Source: Endobacter medicaginis
GTDB taxonomy: Bacteria; Pseudomonadota; Alphaproteobacteria; Acetobacterales; Acetobacteraceae
Direction of reading: 5' to 3'
Length of the DNA: 64,000 bases
Assembly (NCBI RefSeq): GCF_014192375.1
Contig: NZ_JACHXV010000003.1
Span: 62,001-126,000 of the forward strand
A program made the translations under genes and the position numbers. Positions 43,741 through 51,609 of this stretch are shown piece after piece. The number at the start of each line of letters is the position of its first letter. Positions within the stretch are counted from its first letter, which is position 1. Below the pieces are notes generated by a model. That model was not told the DNA's origin. It saw only the letters and a list, made by a program, of their open reading frames with translations, and ran no database searches.

Positions 43741-45741
43741 ATGCAGCGACACCATCCTCTCGCCCTGCTGCTGCTCGCCGGCCTCGCCGCCGCCCCCGCG
43801 CATGCCGACGAGAGCAGCGTCCTCGCGGCCGGGCCGGCGGCGGCCGGGCTCGACGCGGCCGCCGGCCATATCGGCGATGCCGCGCTGCGCCTGTCCTGGA
43901 CGGTTCAGGATGGACATCTGGTCAGGCCGGTGTTCACCGATCTCGCCCATGGACGCGACGTCGAGCTGCTGCGTCTGTTCAGCATCGATCTTCCCGACGG
44001 GCGCCGTCTCGACACCGAGGCGCTGCGGCTGACCGCGCCGCCGAAGCTGTCGCAGATCGCACCGGACCCGCAGGCGGCGCGCGCCGCCGAGCGCCGCCAC
44101 GGTCTCGCGGTGGATGCGGAGTTCGCAAGTCCAGACAACAGCTTTACCGTGCACTGGCGAGTCGAGCAGCGCGACGGCTCGCCCTATCTGCGCGAGATCG
44201 TGGCCCTGACGCCGCACAGGGCCGCACTGGCCATCCGCGACATCGCGCTGCTCGAGGCGCGCACCCAGACCGGCGAGGTGATCGGCGACACGCAGGGCTC
44301 GCCGATCCGGATCGACGACAGCTATTTCGGCGTCGAGGATCCGCTGTCGAGCACGCTCGCCTTCAACGGCAGCACGCGCATGACGCTGTCCCAGGCACTC
44401 CCGGTGCAGGCCGAGCATACGCTGAGCGTGTCGGCGGTCGCCGGCGTGGTGCGTGACGGGCAGTTGCGGCGCGACTTCCAGCTCTATGTCGAGGCGGAAC
44501 GCGCCCATCCCTACCGTCCGTTCCTCGGCTACAATTCGTGGTATGATATCGGCTATTTCACGCCCTACACGCAGTCGGATGCCGAAAGCCGTATCCGCGC
44601 GATCGGTGATGCGCTCGTGCGCAGCCGTGGCGTGGAGTTGAACTCGTTCCTGTTCGACGACGGCTGGGACGACCGCAGCGGGCTGTGGCGCTTCAGTCAT
44701 GATTTCCCGCAGGGATTCAAGCCGCTCTGCCATCTGGCTGCGTCCTACGGCGCCGCGCCGGGCGTGTGGCTGTCCCCCTGGGGCGGCTACGGCAAGCCGA
44801 AGGAGATCCGTGTCGCCAATGGCGCCAGACAGGGGCTCGAGGTTCGTGACGGCGGCTTCGACCTCTCCGCGCCGCATTACTACGACGTATTCCACCATGC
44901 GGTGATGGGCCTGCTCAACGACGACTGCATCAACCAGTTCAAGTTCGACGGTACCGGCAATGCCGACCATGTCGCGCCGGGCAGCGTGTTCAACAGCGAT
45001 TTCGACGCGGCGATTCACCTCATCGCCGACATCTACGCCGACAGGCCCGACACCTTCATCAACCTCACCACCGGTACCTATCCGTCGCCGTTCTGGCTGC
45101 GCACGGCGGATTCCATCTGGCGCGGCGGCGAGGACGACATGTTGCGCGGCGTGGGCAGCAAGCGCCAGCGCTGGATCACCTATCGCGATTCAGACACCTA
45201 TCGCGAGATCGTGGTCAAGGCGCCGTTGTTTCCGCTGAACTCGCTGATGCTGCACGGCATCATCTACGCGCAGAAGAACCAGCGCCTGAACACCGACCCC
45301 GACGGCGACTTTGCAGACGAAGTGCATTCCTTCTTCGCCACCGGCACCGACGAGCAGGAGCTCTACATCACCCCGGACCTGCTCAAGCCTGCCGACTGGG
45401 ACGTGATCGCACAGAGCGCGAAATGGGCCCGGGCCAATGCCGATGTGCTGAGGGACAGTCATTGGGTCGGCGGCGATCCGGGGCGTCTGGAGCCCTATGG
45501 CTGGGCGGCGTGGACACCGGCCAAGGCGTTCCTCACCCTGCGCAACCCCGACCGAGCTCCGCGCGGGATCCTGATCGACCCAGGTCGGGTGCTGGAACTT
45601 CCCCGCGATGCGCCGCAAAGCTACGCCGTGCGGGCGCTGTGGTCGAAATCAAAGCCGCCGGCCATCCTGCAGGCCGATCACCCGGTGATCATCCAGCTCG
45701 CACCGTTCGAAGTGATGACCCTGCAGCTCACACCGCGATGA
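43741..45741 (+). CDS. Exported clan GH-D-like glycoside hydrolase (alpha-galactosidase-like)
   Basis: A 666-residue exported protein with signal peptide MQRHHPLALLLLAGLAAAPAHA (in two parts). After an N-terminal beta domain (about 25-255) a TIM barrel starts with FLGYNSWYDIGYFTPY (261-276). Barrel motifs are FLFDDGWDDRSG (303-314), GVWLSPWGGYGKP (341-353) and INQFKFDGTGN (397-407), whose KxD pattern makes D403 the likely nucleophile, as in GH27/36. The acid/base residue could not be assigned with confidence. A C-terminal beta region closes the protein. The stop overlaps the GH35 start by 4 bases. It may act on an alpha-galactoside. Confidence 0.82.
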   Translation: MQRHHPLALLLLAGLAAAPAHADESSVLAAGPAAAGLDAAAGHIGDAALRLSWTVQDGHLVRPVFTDLAHGRDVELLRLFSIDLPDGRRLDTEALRLTAPPKLSQIAPDPQAARAAERRHGLAVDAEFASPDNSFTVHWRVEQRDGSPYLREIVALTPHRAALAIRDIALLEARTQTGEVIGDTQGSPIRIDDSYFGVEDPLSSTLAFNGSTRMTLSQALPVQAEHTLSVSAVAGVVRDGQLRRDFQLYVEAERAHPYRPFLGYNSWYDIGYFTPYTQSDAESRIRAIGDALVRSRGVELNSFLFDDGWDDRSGLWRFSHDFPQGFKPLCHLAASYGAAPGVWLSPWGGYGKPKEIRVANGARQGLEVRDGGFDLSAPHYYDVFHHAVMGLLNDDCINQFKFDGTGNADHVAPGSVFNSDFDAAIHLIADIYADRPDTFINLTTGTYPSPFWLRTADSIWRGGEDDMLRGVGSKRQRWITYRDSDTYREIVVKAPLFPLNSLMLHGIIYAQKNQRLNTDPDGDFADEVHSFFATGTDEQELYITPDLLKPADWDVIAQSAKWARANADVLRDSHWVGGDPGRLEPYGWAAWTPAKAFLTLRNPDRAPRGILIDPGRVLELPRDAPQSYAVRALWSKSKPPAILQADHPVIIQLAPFEVMTLQLTPR

Positions 45742-47561
45742 GGCGCCTGACGCGGCGCGGCGTGCTGGCGCTTGCAGCGCTTGCACCTGTCGCGGCAAGG
45801 GCAGCCGAGCCCACGCCCGACGGCGCGTCGCATCGTCTCGAGCTCGCGCCCGGCGGCTTCCGTCTCGACGGGGCGCCCTTCCGCATCCTCGCCGGCGAGA
45901 TGCACCCCGCGCGCATCCCGCGCAGCGAATGGCCGGCGCGCATCGCCATGGCGCGCGCGATGGGGCTCAACACGATCTCGATCTACCTGATGTGGAACGC
46001 GATCGAGCCGCAACCGGGCGTGTTCGACAGCTCCGGCCGCCAGGACATCGCCGCCTTCCTGCGCCTGTGCGCGCAGGCGGGACTGTGGGTCTATCTGCGC
46101 CCCGGCCCCTATGTCTGTGCCGAATGGGATCTGGGCGGCCTGCCGGGCTGGTTGCTGTTCGATCACGATATCGCGCTGCGCACCCGCGACCCGCGCTTTC
46201 TCGCCGCCTGCGAGCGCTACATCGCCCATGTTGCGGCTGTGGTGCGCCCGTTCCTCGCCAAGACCGGCGGCCCGATCCTGATGACGCAGGTCGAGAACGA
46301 ATATGCGAGTTTCGGCACCGATACCGCCTATCTCGCCTGGATCCGCGCCTGCTGGCAGCGTCACGGCATCACCGGCCTGTTCTCGATCGCCGATGGCCTG
46401 ACGCAGTTGCAGCACGCCCGCACCGTGCTGCCGGATTGCGCGATCGGTCTCGACGGCGACGATGACGCAGCCGGCGTGGCCACCCTCGCTCCAGGTGCGA
46501 CGGGATGGATCAGCGAGGCCTATCCGGGCTGGCTGACGCACTGGGGCGATGCCCGTTTCGCCTCGGCCGAATTCGATGCCGATCTGCGCCGGATCCTGGC
46601 CGCCCGCACCTCGTTCAGCCTCTACGTCGTGCATGGCGGCACCAATTTCGGCCTCACCGCGGGCGCCAATGCGAAGGCCGACGGCTCGGCCTTCCAGCCC
46701 GTCATCACCAGCTACGACTATGGCGCCCCGATCGACGAGACCGGCGCACCCACCGCGGCTTTCCACCGCTTTCGCGCGATGATCGCGCAATCGACCGGCC
46801 GCACCCCACCGCCGGTCCCTGATGCGCCGCCGATGACCGGCTTCGCGCCCGTGCCGGCCAGGCGCGCCGGCTCGATCCGGCGGGCCTGGCGCGACTGGCA
46901 CCACAGCGACGATCCGATGAGCCTCGAGCGCGGCCAGCGCCAGAGCCTCGGCATGGCCCTCTACCGCACCACCATTCCCGCCGGCGCCGGCGGGGAGCTG
47001 CACCTGCCGATGGTGCGTGACCATGCGCGGTTCTTCCTCGACGGCGCCGATCTCGGCAGCCGCTCCCGCCTCGATCCGTCGGCCGCCCCGCTGACGGTCG
47101 CGCCGGCCGATCGCCCCCGCCGGCTCGACATCCTCATCGATACGTTCGGTCATGTCGGCTACGGGCACGCGCTCGGCGAGCACAAGGGCATCGAGGGCGC
47201 CGTGCATCTCGGCGCCCTGCGGCTGCGCGGCTGGGCGATGTCTGGCCTGCCCCTCGATGCAGCCTGCGTGGCTCGCCTGCACGCCCTGCCGCCGGAGGAC
47301 GATGCGGCCGGCTGCCTGTTCGCCGCGCGCTTCACCCCCGATCGCCCGGGGGCCGGCACCTATGTCGACATGTCGGACTGGGAAAAAGGATATGTCTGGG
47401 TCAACGCGAATGCGCTGGGCCGATTCGACCGGCGCGGTCCGCAGCAGCGCCTGTTCTGCCCGGCCGAGTTCCTCCGGCCCGGCGGCAACGAGGTGCTGGT
47501 CCTCGACCTTCACCGGCCGGCGCCGGCGACCCTGCGCGGCAGGACACGCCTCGCCGGCTGA
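45738..47561 (+). CDS. Glycoside hydrolase family 35 beta-galactosidase
   Basis: A 607-residue GH35 enzyme. The N-terminus (RRLTRRGVLALAALAPVAARA) looks like a Tat signal. The catalytic domain begins FRLDGAPFRILAGEMHPARIPR and contains LRPGPYVCAEWDLGGLPGWL, the acid/base Glu in QVENEYASFG (E188), and the nucleophile E260 in ISEAYPGW. HGGTNFGLTAGAN and a C-terminal jelly-roll (GYVWVNANALGRFDRRGPQQRLFCPAEFLRPG in parts) fit the family. It removes terminal beta-galactose. It overlaps the upstream glycosidase by 4 bases, so the two are made together outside the cytoplasm. Confidence 0.93.
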   Translation: MRRLTRRGVLALAALAPVAARAAEPTPDGASHRLELAPGGFRLDGAPFRILAGEMHPARIPRSEWPARIAMARAMGLNTISIYLMWNAIEPQPGVFDSSGRQDIAAFLRLCAQAGLWVYLRPGPYVCAEWDLGGLPGWLLFDHDIALRTRDPRFLAACERYIAHVAAVVRPFLAKTGGPILMTQVENEYASFGTDTAYLAWIRACWQRHGITGLFSIADGLTQLQHARTVLPDCAIGLDGDDDAAGVATLAPGATGWISEAYPGWLTHWGDARFASAEFDADLRRILAARTSFSLYVVHGGTNFGLTAGANAKADGSAFQPVITSYDYGAPIDETGAPTAAFHRFRAMIAQSTGRTPPPVPDAPPMTGFAPVPARRAGSIRRAWRDWHHSDDPMSLERGQRQSLGMALYRTTIPAGAGGELHLPMVRDHARFFLDGADLGSRSRLDPSAAPLTVAPADRPRRLDILIDTFGHVGYGHALGEHKGIEGAVHLGALRLRGWAMSGLPLDAACVARLHALPPEDDAAGCLFAARFTPDRPGAGTYVDMSDWEKGYVWVNANALGRFDRRGPQQRLFCPAEFLRPGGNEVLVLDLHRPAPATLRGRTRLAG

Positions 47562-47579
47562 GTGAGGGTGTGTTGGAAA

Positions 47580-47667
47580 GTCCAGCACCGGCCCGCACCC
47601 CCGCCCGGCCACCCACGACAGTATGCTGAAATGGGTGGCCGGGCGGGGGTGCGGGCCGGTGCTGGAC
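47580..47667. repeat. Perfect 36-bp inverted repeat between the beta-galactosidase and transporter genes
   Basis: The arms 47580-47615 and 47632-47667 are complementary at all 36 positions. The left arm starts GTCCAGCACCGG and the right arm ends CCGGTGCTGGAC. The loop is 16 bases with TATGCTG. The structure begins 19 bases after the beta-galactosidase stop and ends 46 bases before the transporter GTG. There is no T-run after it. Perfect identity over 36 bp suggests recent origin or strong selection. It could protect the glycosidase message or lower transporter expression. Confidence 0.9.
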
Positions 47668-47713
47668 ACGCAAACGGCCACCGACAACGAACACGAATAG
47701 GGAGACGACCGGG

Positions 47714-48994
47714 GTGGACGACACGCAGGCAACGACCGCGACGCAGGCCTCCCGCCTCGCGCCAATCCTGACCATCGGCGCGATCTTCTTCGTGCTCGGC
47801 TTCGTCACCTGGCTCAACGGCCCGCTGATCACCTTCGTCCGGCTCGCCTTCCAGCTCGGCGATGTCGGCGCCTTCGCGGTGCCCCTGGTGTTCTACATCT
47901 CGTATTTCGTCTTCGCGCTGCCCTCGGCTGCGGTGCTGCGGCTGACCGGGCTCAAGGGCGGCATCTCGCTCGGGCTGCTGGTGATCGCGGCCGGGGTGGC
48001 GATGTTCGGCGAATGCGCGACCTGGCGCGACTATCCGGGCGCGCTCGCCGGGCTGTTCGTCACCGGCGGCGGCCTCGCGCTGCTGCAGACGGCGGTCAAT
48101 CCCTACGTCTCGATCCTCGGGCCGATCGAGGGCGCGGCACGGCGCATCGCGCTGATGGGCATCTGCAACAAGACCGCCGGCATCCTCGCGCCGATCGCGC
48201 TCAACCTGCTGGCGCTGCGCGATATCGGCGCGCTGGCCCGGCGCGTCGCCGCCGCTCCCGATGAGGGCGCGCGCGATGCGATCCTGTCGGCCTTCGCCGC
48301 CGGGGTGAGCCATTTCTACCAGCTGATGGCGGCGCTGCTGGTGGTTGCGGCTGTGCTGATCCCGCGCTCGCCTCTGCCGGCGCTCGACCCCGGGCAAGTC
48401 AACGCGGGGCGCGCCGACACCGGCGGTGCGGGCGGTCTTGCCGTGCCGCGGTTCTGGTTCGGCGTGGCGGCGCTGTTCGTCTATGTGGGTGCGGAGGTGA
48501 TGGCCGGCGACGCGATCGGCACCTACGGCCAGGCCTTCGGCCTGCCGCTCGACCAGACCAAGTTCTTCACCTCGTTCACCCTGGCGGCGATGCTGCTCGG
48601 CTATCTGTGCGGTCTCGCCCTGGTGCCGCGCGTGCTGTCGCAGGCGGCCTATCTCGCCGCCTCCGCGGGGCTCGGCGTGGTGCTCACGCTGGCCGCCTGG
48701 GCGAGCACGGGCACCTTGTCGGTGCTGTTCGTCGCGGCGCTCGGCTTCGCCAATGCGATGATGTGGCCGGCGATCTTCCCGCTCGCCATCAGCGGGCTCG
48801 GCGCGGCCACGGCGCGCGGGTCGGCGATCCTGGTGATGGGCATCTGCGGCGGCGCAATCATTCCGCAGGCCTTCGCCTGGGCGAAACAGACCCACGACAT
48901 GCAGGTGGTGTTCGCCGCCCTGATGGTCCCGAGCTACCTCGTCATCCTCGCCTTCGCCCTGTTCGCCTCCCGGCGCCTCACCAGCGCAAGATGA
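47714..48994 (+). CDS. FHS-type sugar MFS transporter (FucP/GluP-like)
   Basis: A 426-residue, 12-helix transporter of the fucose/galactose/glucose:H+ symporter family. Key segments are FFVLGFVTWLNGPLITFVRLAFQL near the start (read in parts), GLALLQTAVNPYVSILGP, MGICNKTAGILAPIALNL, and MGICGGAIIPQAFAWAKQTHD near the end. The start is GTG 47714 with GGGAGAC upstream. It is the last gene of the carbohydrate operon and would bring in the monosaccharide released by the glycosidases, probably galactose. Its 3' end overlaps the convergent nrsF gene by 17 bases. Confidence 0.91.
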   Translation: MDDTQATTATQASRLAPILTIGAIFFVLGFVTWLNGPLITFVRLAFQLGDVGAFAVPLVFYISYFVFALPSAAVLRLTGLKGGISLGLLVIAAGVAMFGECATWRDYPGALAGLFVTGGGLALLQTAVNPYVSILGPIEGAARRIALMGICNKTAGILAPIALNLLALRDIGALARRVAAAPDEGARDAILSAFAAGVSHFYQLMAALLVVAAVLIPRSPLPALDPGQVNAGRADTGGAGGLAVPRFWFGVAALFVYVGAEVMAGDAIGTYGQAFGLPLDQTKFFTSFTLAAMLLGYLCGLALVPRVLSQAAYLAASAGLGVVLTLAAWASTGTLSVLFVAALGFANAMMWPAIFPLAISGLGAATARGSAILVMGICGGAIIPQAFAWAKQTHDMQVVFAALMVPSYLVILAFALFASRRLTSAR

Positions 48995-49646
48995 GCGGCA
49001 GCAGCAGCCGGCTGCCGATTGTGACGATCCCGAACGCGACACCATACCAGACCGCCAGATAGAGCGGGTCGTCGAACGGGCAGGCGAAGGCGAAGGCGAG
49101 CGCCCCCCAGCCGGAGGCCGAGATCCCGGCCGCCCAGGCGCTGCCGGCCAGGTCCACGCTCGCGCCGCGGCGCATCAGCACCCCGAGCGCGATCGCCACC
49201 GGCACCGCCAGCTCGACGATGGTGCGCGTACAGCGCAGCCCGCTCTGCGGTGCCAGCCGCCGCCACAGCGTCTCGCCGCCCGTCAGCCACGCGGTCTGCG
49301 CCGCATCCACCCCCCAGCCGGCGACCAGTACCGCCAGCACCGTGAGCACGATCACCCGCAGCCCGAGCCGCGGCGAGCGCGTCGGGTCGAGCGACAGCAG
49401 CGCGGTCGTCGAGCTGATCGCGATGATCGCCGTCAGCCCGGCCAGCTTCCACCAGAAGCTCGGCATGCCCATCGCATGCGGCATGTCGATCCGCATGTGG
49501 CCGGCACCGAGCAGCAGCGCGAGCTCGACACCGAACAAGGCGCCCAGCACCGCCATCTCCAGCCACGGGCGGCGACGTCGCACCGGCCGCAGACTGCCGG
49601 CCAGACGTTCGATCAGGAGGTCGTCCGGCCGGATTTCACTCGACAT
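48978..49646 (-). CDS. nrsF: NrsF/DUF1109-family membrane anti-sigma factor
   Basis: A 222-residue integral membrane protein with about six helices, the NrsF layout. A short cytoplasmic N-end (IRPDDLLIERLAGSLRPVRRRRP) could bind the sigma factor. It has just two cysteines, C139 (SGLRCTR) and C189 (FACPFDDPLY), 50 residues apart, the spacing I recall for the two functional cysteines of Caulobacter NrsF. In that system the membrane anti-sigma frees SigF under oxidative or heavy-metal stress. Its start overlaps the sigma gene by 11 bases. Confidence 0.9.
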   Translation of the reverse strand: MSSEIRPDDLLIERLAGSLRPVRRRRPWLEMAVLGALFGVELALLLGAGHMRIDMPHAMGMPSFWWKLAGLTAIIAISSTTALLSLDPTRSPRLGLRVIVLTVLAVLVAGWGVDAAQTAWLTGGETLWRRLAPQSGLRCTRTIVELAVPVAIALGVLMRRGASVDLAGSAWAAGISASGWGALAFAFACPFDDPLYLAVWYGVAFGIVTIGSRLLLPLILRW

Positions 49647-50166
49647 CGGCCTGCTCCCTCACCATCCGTCCCAACCGGGCGAGGCCCCGGTGGATGTTCA
49701 CCTTCACCAGCGATTCGCTCTGCCCGGTCCGCATCGCCGCCTCCTCGATGCTGAACCCCTGCAGCTTGACCAGGCGGATCGCCTCCGCCTGCGCCGGACG
49801 CAGATGCGCCAGCAGACGTTCGAGCGCGTGCGCCGAGGTGACCTGTTCCTCGTGCCCCTCGACCGCGACATCGTCGTCGAGGAGCTCGGTCGGCGCGCTG
49901 CGCAGATGGCGCAGCCGGTCGATCCACTTGTAGCGCGCGATCGCCGCCAGCCACGGCCCGAACGGCCGTTCGGGCGCATAGGTGTGGCGCTTGAGATGCA
50001 CGGCGAGCAGCGTGTCCTGAACCGCGTCGTCGATCATCCCGGGCGGCAGGCGGCGGGCAAAGTAGCGCCGCAGCCAGGCCGACGCCTCCGACAGCACGCG
50101 CCGGTAGGCCTGCGCGTCGCCGGCCTGCGCGGCGGCCATCCAGATGCTCCAGTCGGCCTCGGTCAT
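49636..50166 (-). CDS. sigF: ECF sigma factor, SigF-like
   Basis: A 176-residue ECF sigma factor. Region 2 (about 20-85) contains LPPGMIDDAVQDTLLAVHLKRHTY and PFGPWLAAIARYKWIDRLR, read in parts. Region 4 (about 115-170) has HLRPAQAEAIRLVKLQGFSIEEAA and SESLVKVNIHRGLARL. No extra domains. It overlaps nrsF by 11 bases and lies 18 bases after msrA, so sigma, anti-sigma and both reductases are one operon. The promoter pair upstream of msrB fits the SigF consensus, implying positive autoregulation. Confidence 0.92.
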   Translation of the reverse strand: MTEADWSIWMAAAQAGDAQAYRRVLSEASAWLRRYFARRLPPGMIDDAVQDTLLAVHLKRHTYAPERPFGPWLAAIARYKWIDRLRHLRSAPTELLDDDVAVEGHEEQVTSAHALERLLAHLRPAQAEAIRLVKLQGFSIEEAAMRTGQSESLVKVNIHRGLARLGRMVREQADVE

Positions 50167-50184
50167 GCGGGCGGGTGCGGGCGT

Positions 50185-50919
50185 TCAGCCCCCCATCTGC
50201 TGCGCGAGCACCGGCCGCTCCCGGTAGAGCTGCGGATAGATCGTCCGCAGGGCGGCGAGGCGCGGGGCGTCATAGGTCTCGATATAGGCGTTGCCGGGGT
50301 GCAGGGCAGCGAAATTCTGGTGGTAGCCCTCGGCGGCGTAGAAGCCGTGATCGGGCGCGATCTGCGTCGCGATCGGCCGGGCGAAGACATGGGCGGCGTC
50401 GAGCTGGGCGATATAGGCCCGCGCCGTCTGCGCCTGGGCCGGGTCGCGGGTGAACAGTATCGAGCGATACTGCGATCCCTCGTCGGGAAACTGGCCGTCG
50501 GTCTGGGTCGGGTCGAGGGCCACCGAGAAGAACACCTGCAGCAGGCGCCCATAGCCGATCCTCGTCGGATCATAGACCACCTCGACCGATTCCGCGTGGC
50601 CGGTGGTGCCGGAGCCGACGGTCTCGTACTGCGCATCGGCCCGCGTGCCGCCATCGTAGCCGGCCGTGGTGGCGATCACCCCGTCGAGATGCTGGAAGAT
50701 GCTCTGCACGCCCCAGAAGCACCCCCCCGCGAACACCGCCGAGGCGCGGTGCGTGCCGGTGGCCGCCGGCTCCATCAGCGCGGGGGCGGGCAGGTGCAGC
50801 GGATGGCCCGATGACTCGGACAGCGTCTCGGCGCGCACCACGGCGGCGGTTCCGGCGAGCAGGGCGAGCGCGATGGCGGTGCCGCGAGCAGCGCGCAGCA
50901 GGGGAGAGCGGTCGGTCAT
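50185..50919 (-). CDS. msrA: Exported peptide methionine-(S)-S-oxide reductase
   Basis: A 244-residue MsrA with a cleavable signal peptide (AARGTAIALALLAGTAAVVRA), so it should work in the periplasm. The active-site motif is AGGCFWGVQ (C67), with TTAGYDGG, TTGHAESVEVVYDP and YHQNF as further hallmarks. C67 is the only cysteine in the whole protein. Typical MsrA enzymes have one or two extra C-terminal resolving cysteines, so this one must be reset by an outside thiol. It is 23 bases downstream of msrB. Confidence 0.95.
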   Translation of the reverse strand: MTDRSPLLRAARGTAIALALLAGTAAVVRAETLSESSGHPLHLPAPALMEPAATGTHRASAVFAGGCFWGVQSIFQHLDGVIATTAGYDGGTRADAQYETVGSGTTGHAESVEVVYDPTRIGYGRLLQVFFSVALDPTQTDGQFPDEGSQYRSILFTRDPAQAQTARAYIAQLDAAHVFARPIATQIAPDHGFYAAEGYHQNFAALHPGNAYIETYDAPRLAALRTIYPQLYRERPVLAQQMGG

Positions 50920-50942
50920 GGCGATGGCTCCGAAAAAGGGGT

Positions 50943-51437
50943 TCAGGCCGGGGTGAAACCGAGGGCGGCGCCGTTCATGCAGTAACGAAGCCCGGTGGGT
51001 CGGGGGCCGTCATCGAACAGATGGCCGAGATGACCGCCGCAATGCGCGCAGTGGATCTCGGTGCGCTGCATGCCGAACGTAGGGTCGTCGGCCTGCTGCA
51101 CGGCCTGCGGCAGGGCCTCGAAGAAGCTCGGCCAGCCGGTGCCGCTGTCGTATTTTGCGTGGCTGTCGAACAGCGCCTGCGTGCAGCCGGCACAGGTGAA
51201 GCGGCCGCTGCGATGCTCGTCGAGCAGCGGCGAGGAGAACGGTGCCTCGGTGGCCGCGTCACGCAGCACCGCATATTGGCGCGGGGTCAGCCGGCGATGC
51301 CATTCGGCATCGCTCAGCGTCAGCGCGAAGGCCGGGGTCGCGGCGCGGGGCGTGTGCGGCAGGACACGGGCGACGAGGGCCGCTGCGGCGGCAACGAGGC
51401 CGGACCGGCAGAGCGTCCGGCGGGTGGCGGTGTGCAT
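50943..51437 (-). CDS. msrB: Exported peptide methionine-(R)-S-oxide reductase
   Basis: A 164-residue MsrB with a Tat-like signal peptide (TRRTLCRSGLVAAAAALVARV). The zinc cysteines are C82/C85 (CAGC) and C130/C133 (CAHC), and the catalytic C153 is in LRYCMNGAAL. The position that holds the resolving Cys in many MsrB proteins (SGCGWPS) is Thr here (SGTGWPS). Like the neighbouring MsrA it therefore appears to lack an internal resolving cysteine. It is the first gene of msrB-msrA-sigF-nrsF, downstream of a SigF-type promoter at 51482-51507. Confidence 0.94.
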   Translation of the reverse strand: MHTATRRTLCRSGLVAAAAALVARVLPHTPRAATPAFALTLSDAEWHRRLTPRQYAVLRDAATEAPFSSPLLDEHRSGRFTCAGCTQALFDSHAKYDSGTGWPSFFEALPQAVQQADDPTFGMQRTEIHCAHCGGHLGHLFDDGPRPTGLRYCMNGAALGFTPA

Positions 51438-51481
51438 GGAGTTCGTCTCCGGCGGGCCTCATCGCCCGCTCTGGACAGTCA

Positions 51482-51507
51482 TTCGCGCCGGGCGGAGCGG
51501 CGGTTAC
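51482..51507 (-). promoter_or_regulatory. SigF-type promoter for the msrB-msrA-sigF-nrsF operon
   Basis: On the minus strand: GTAACC (51507-51502), exactly 16 bases, then CGAA (51485-51482). The -10 box lies 44 bases before the msrB ATG. This is the form I recall for Caulobacter SigF promoters. A second promoter of the same design faces the other way 40 bases further on, which makes chance unlikely. Confidence 0.8.
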
Positions 51508-51547
51508 AGCCGCGCAGAACTTCCCGCCCCCGGGCGACGTTCGCCGT

Positions 51548-51573
51548 GTAACCCGCAAGGCAGGCGGGTCGAA
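51548..51573 (+). promoter_or_regulatory. SigF-type promoter for the methionine-rich protein gene
   Basis: GTAACC (51548-51553), a 16-base spacer, then CGAA (51570-51573), 36 bases before the ATG at 51610. The boxes and spacing are identical to those of the divergent msrB promoter, while the spacers differ, so the conserved boxes are not the product of a local duplication. This places the methionine-rich gene in the same stress regulon as the reductases. Confidence 0.8.
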
Positions 51574-51609
51574 GATCGTGATGTCAGCAACACGTGACGG
51601 AGAGATGAG

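Noticed and set aside
41247-43742. Long minus-strand open frame opposite the TonB receptor
   Set aside because: Antisense composition only; the receptor has signal peptide, TonB box, plug and barrel on the plus strand.
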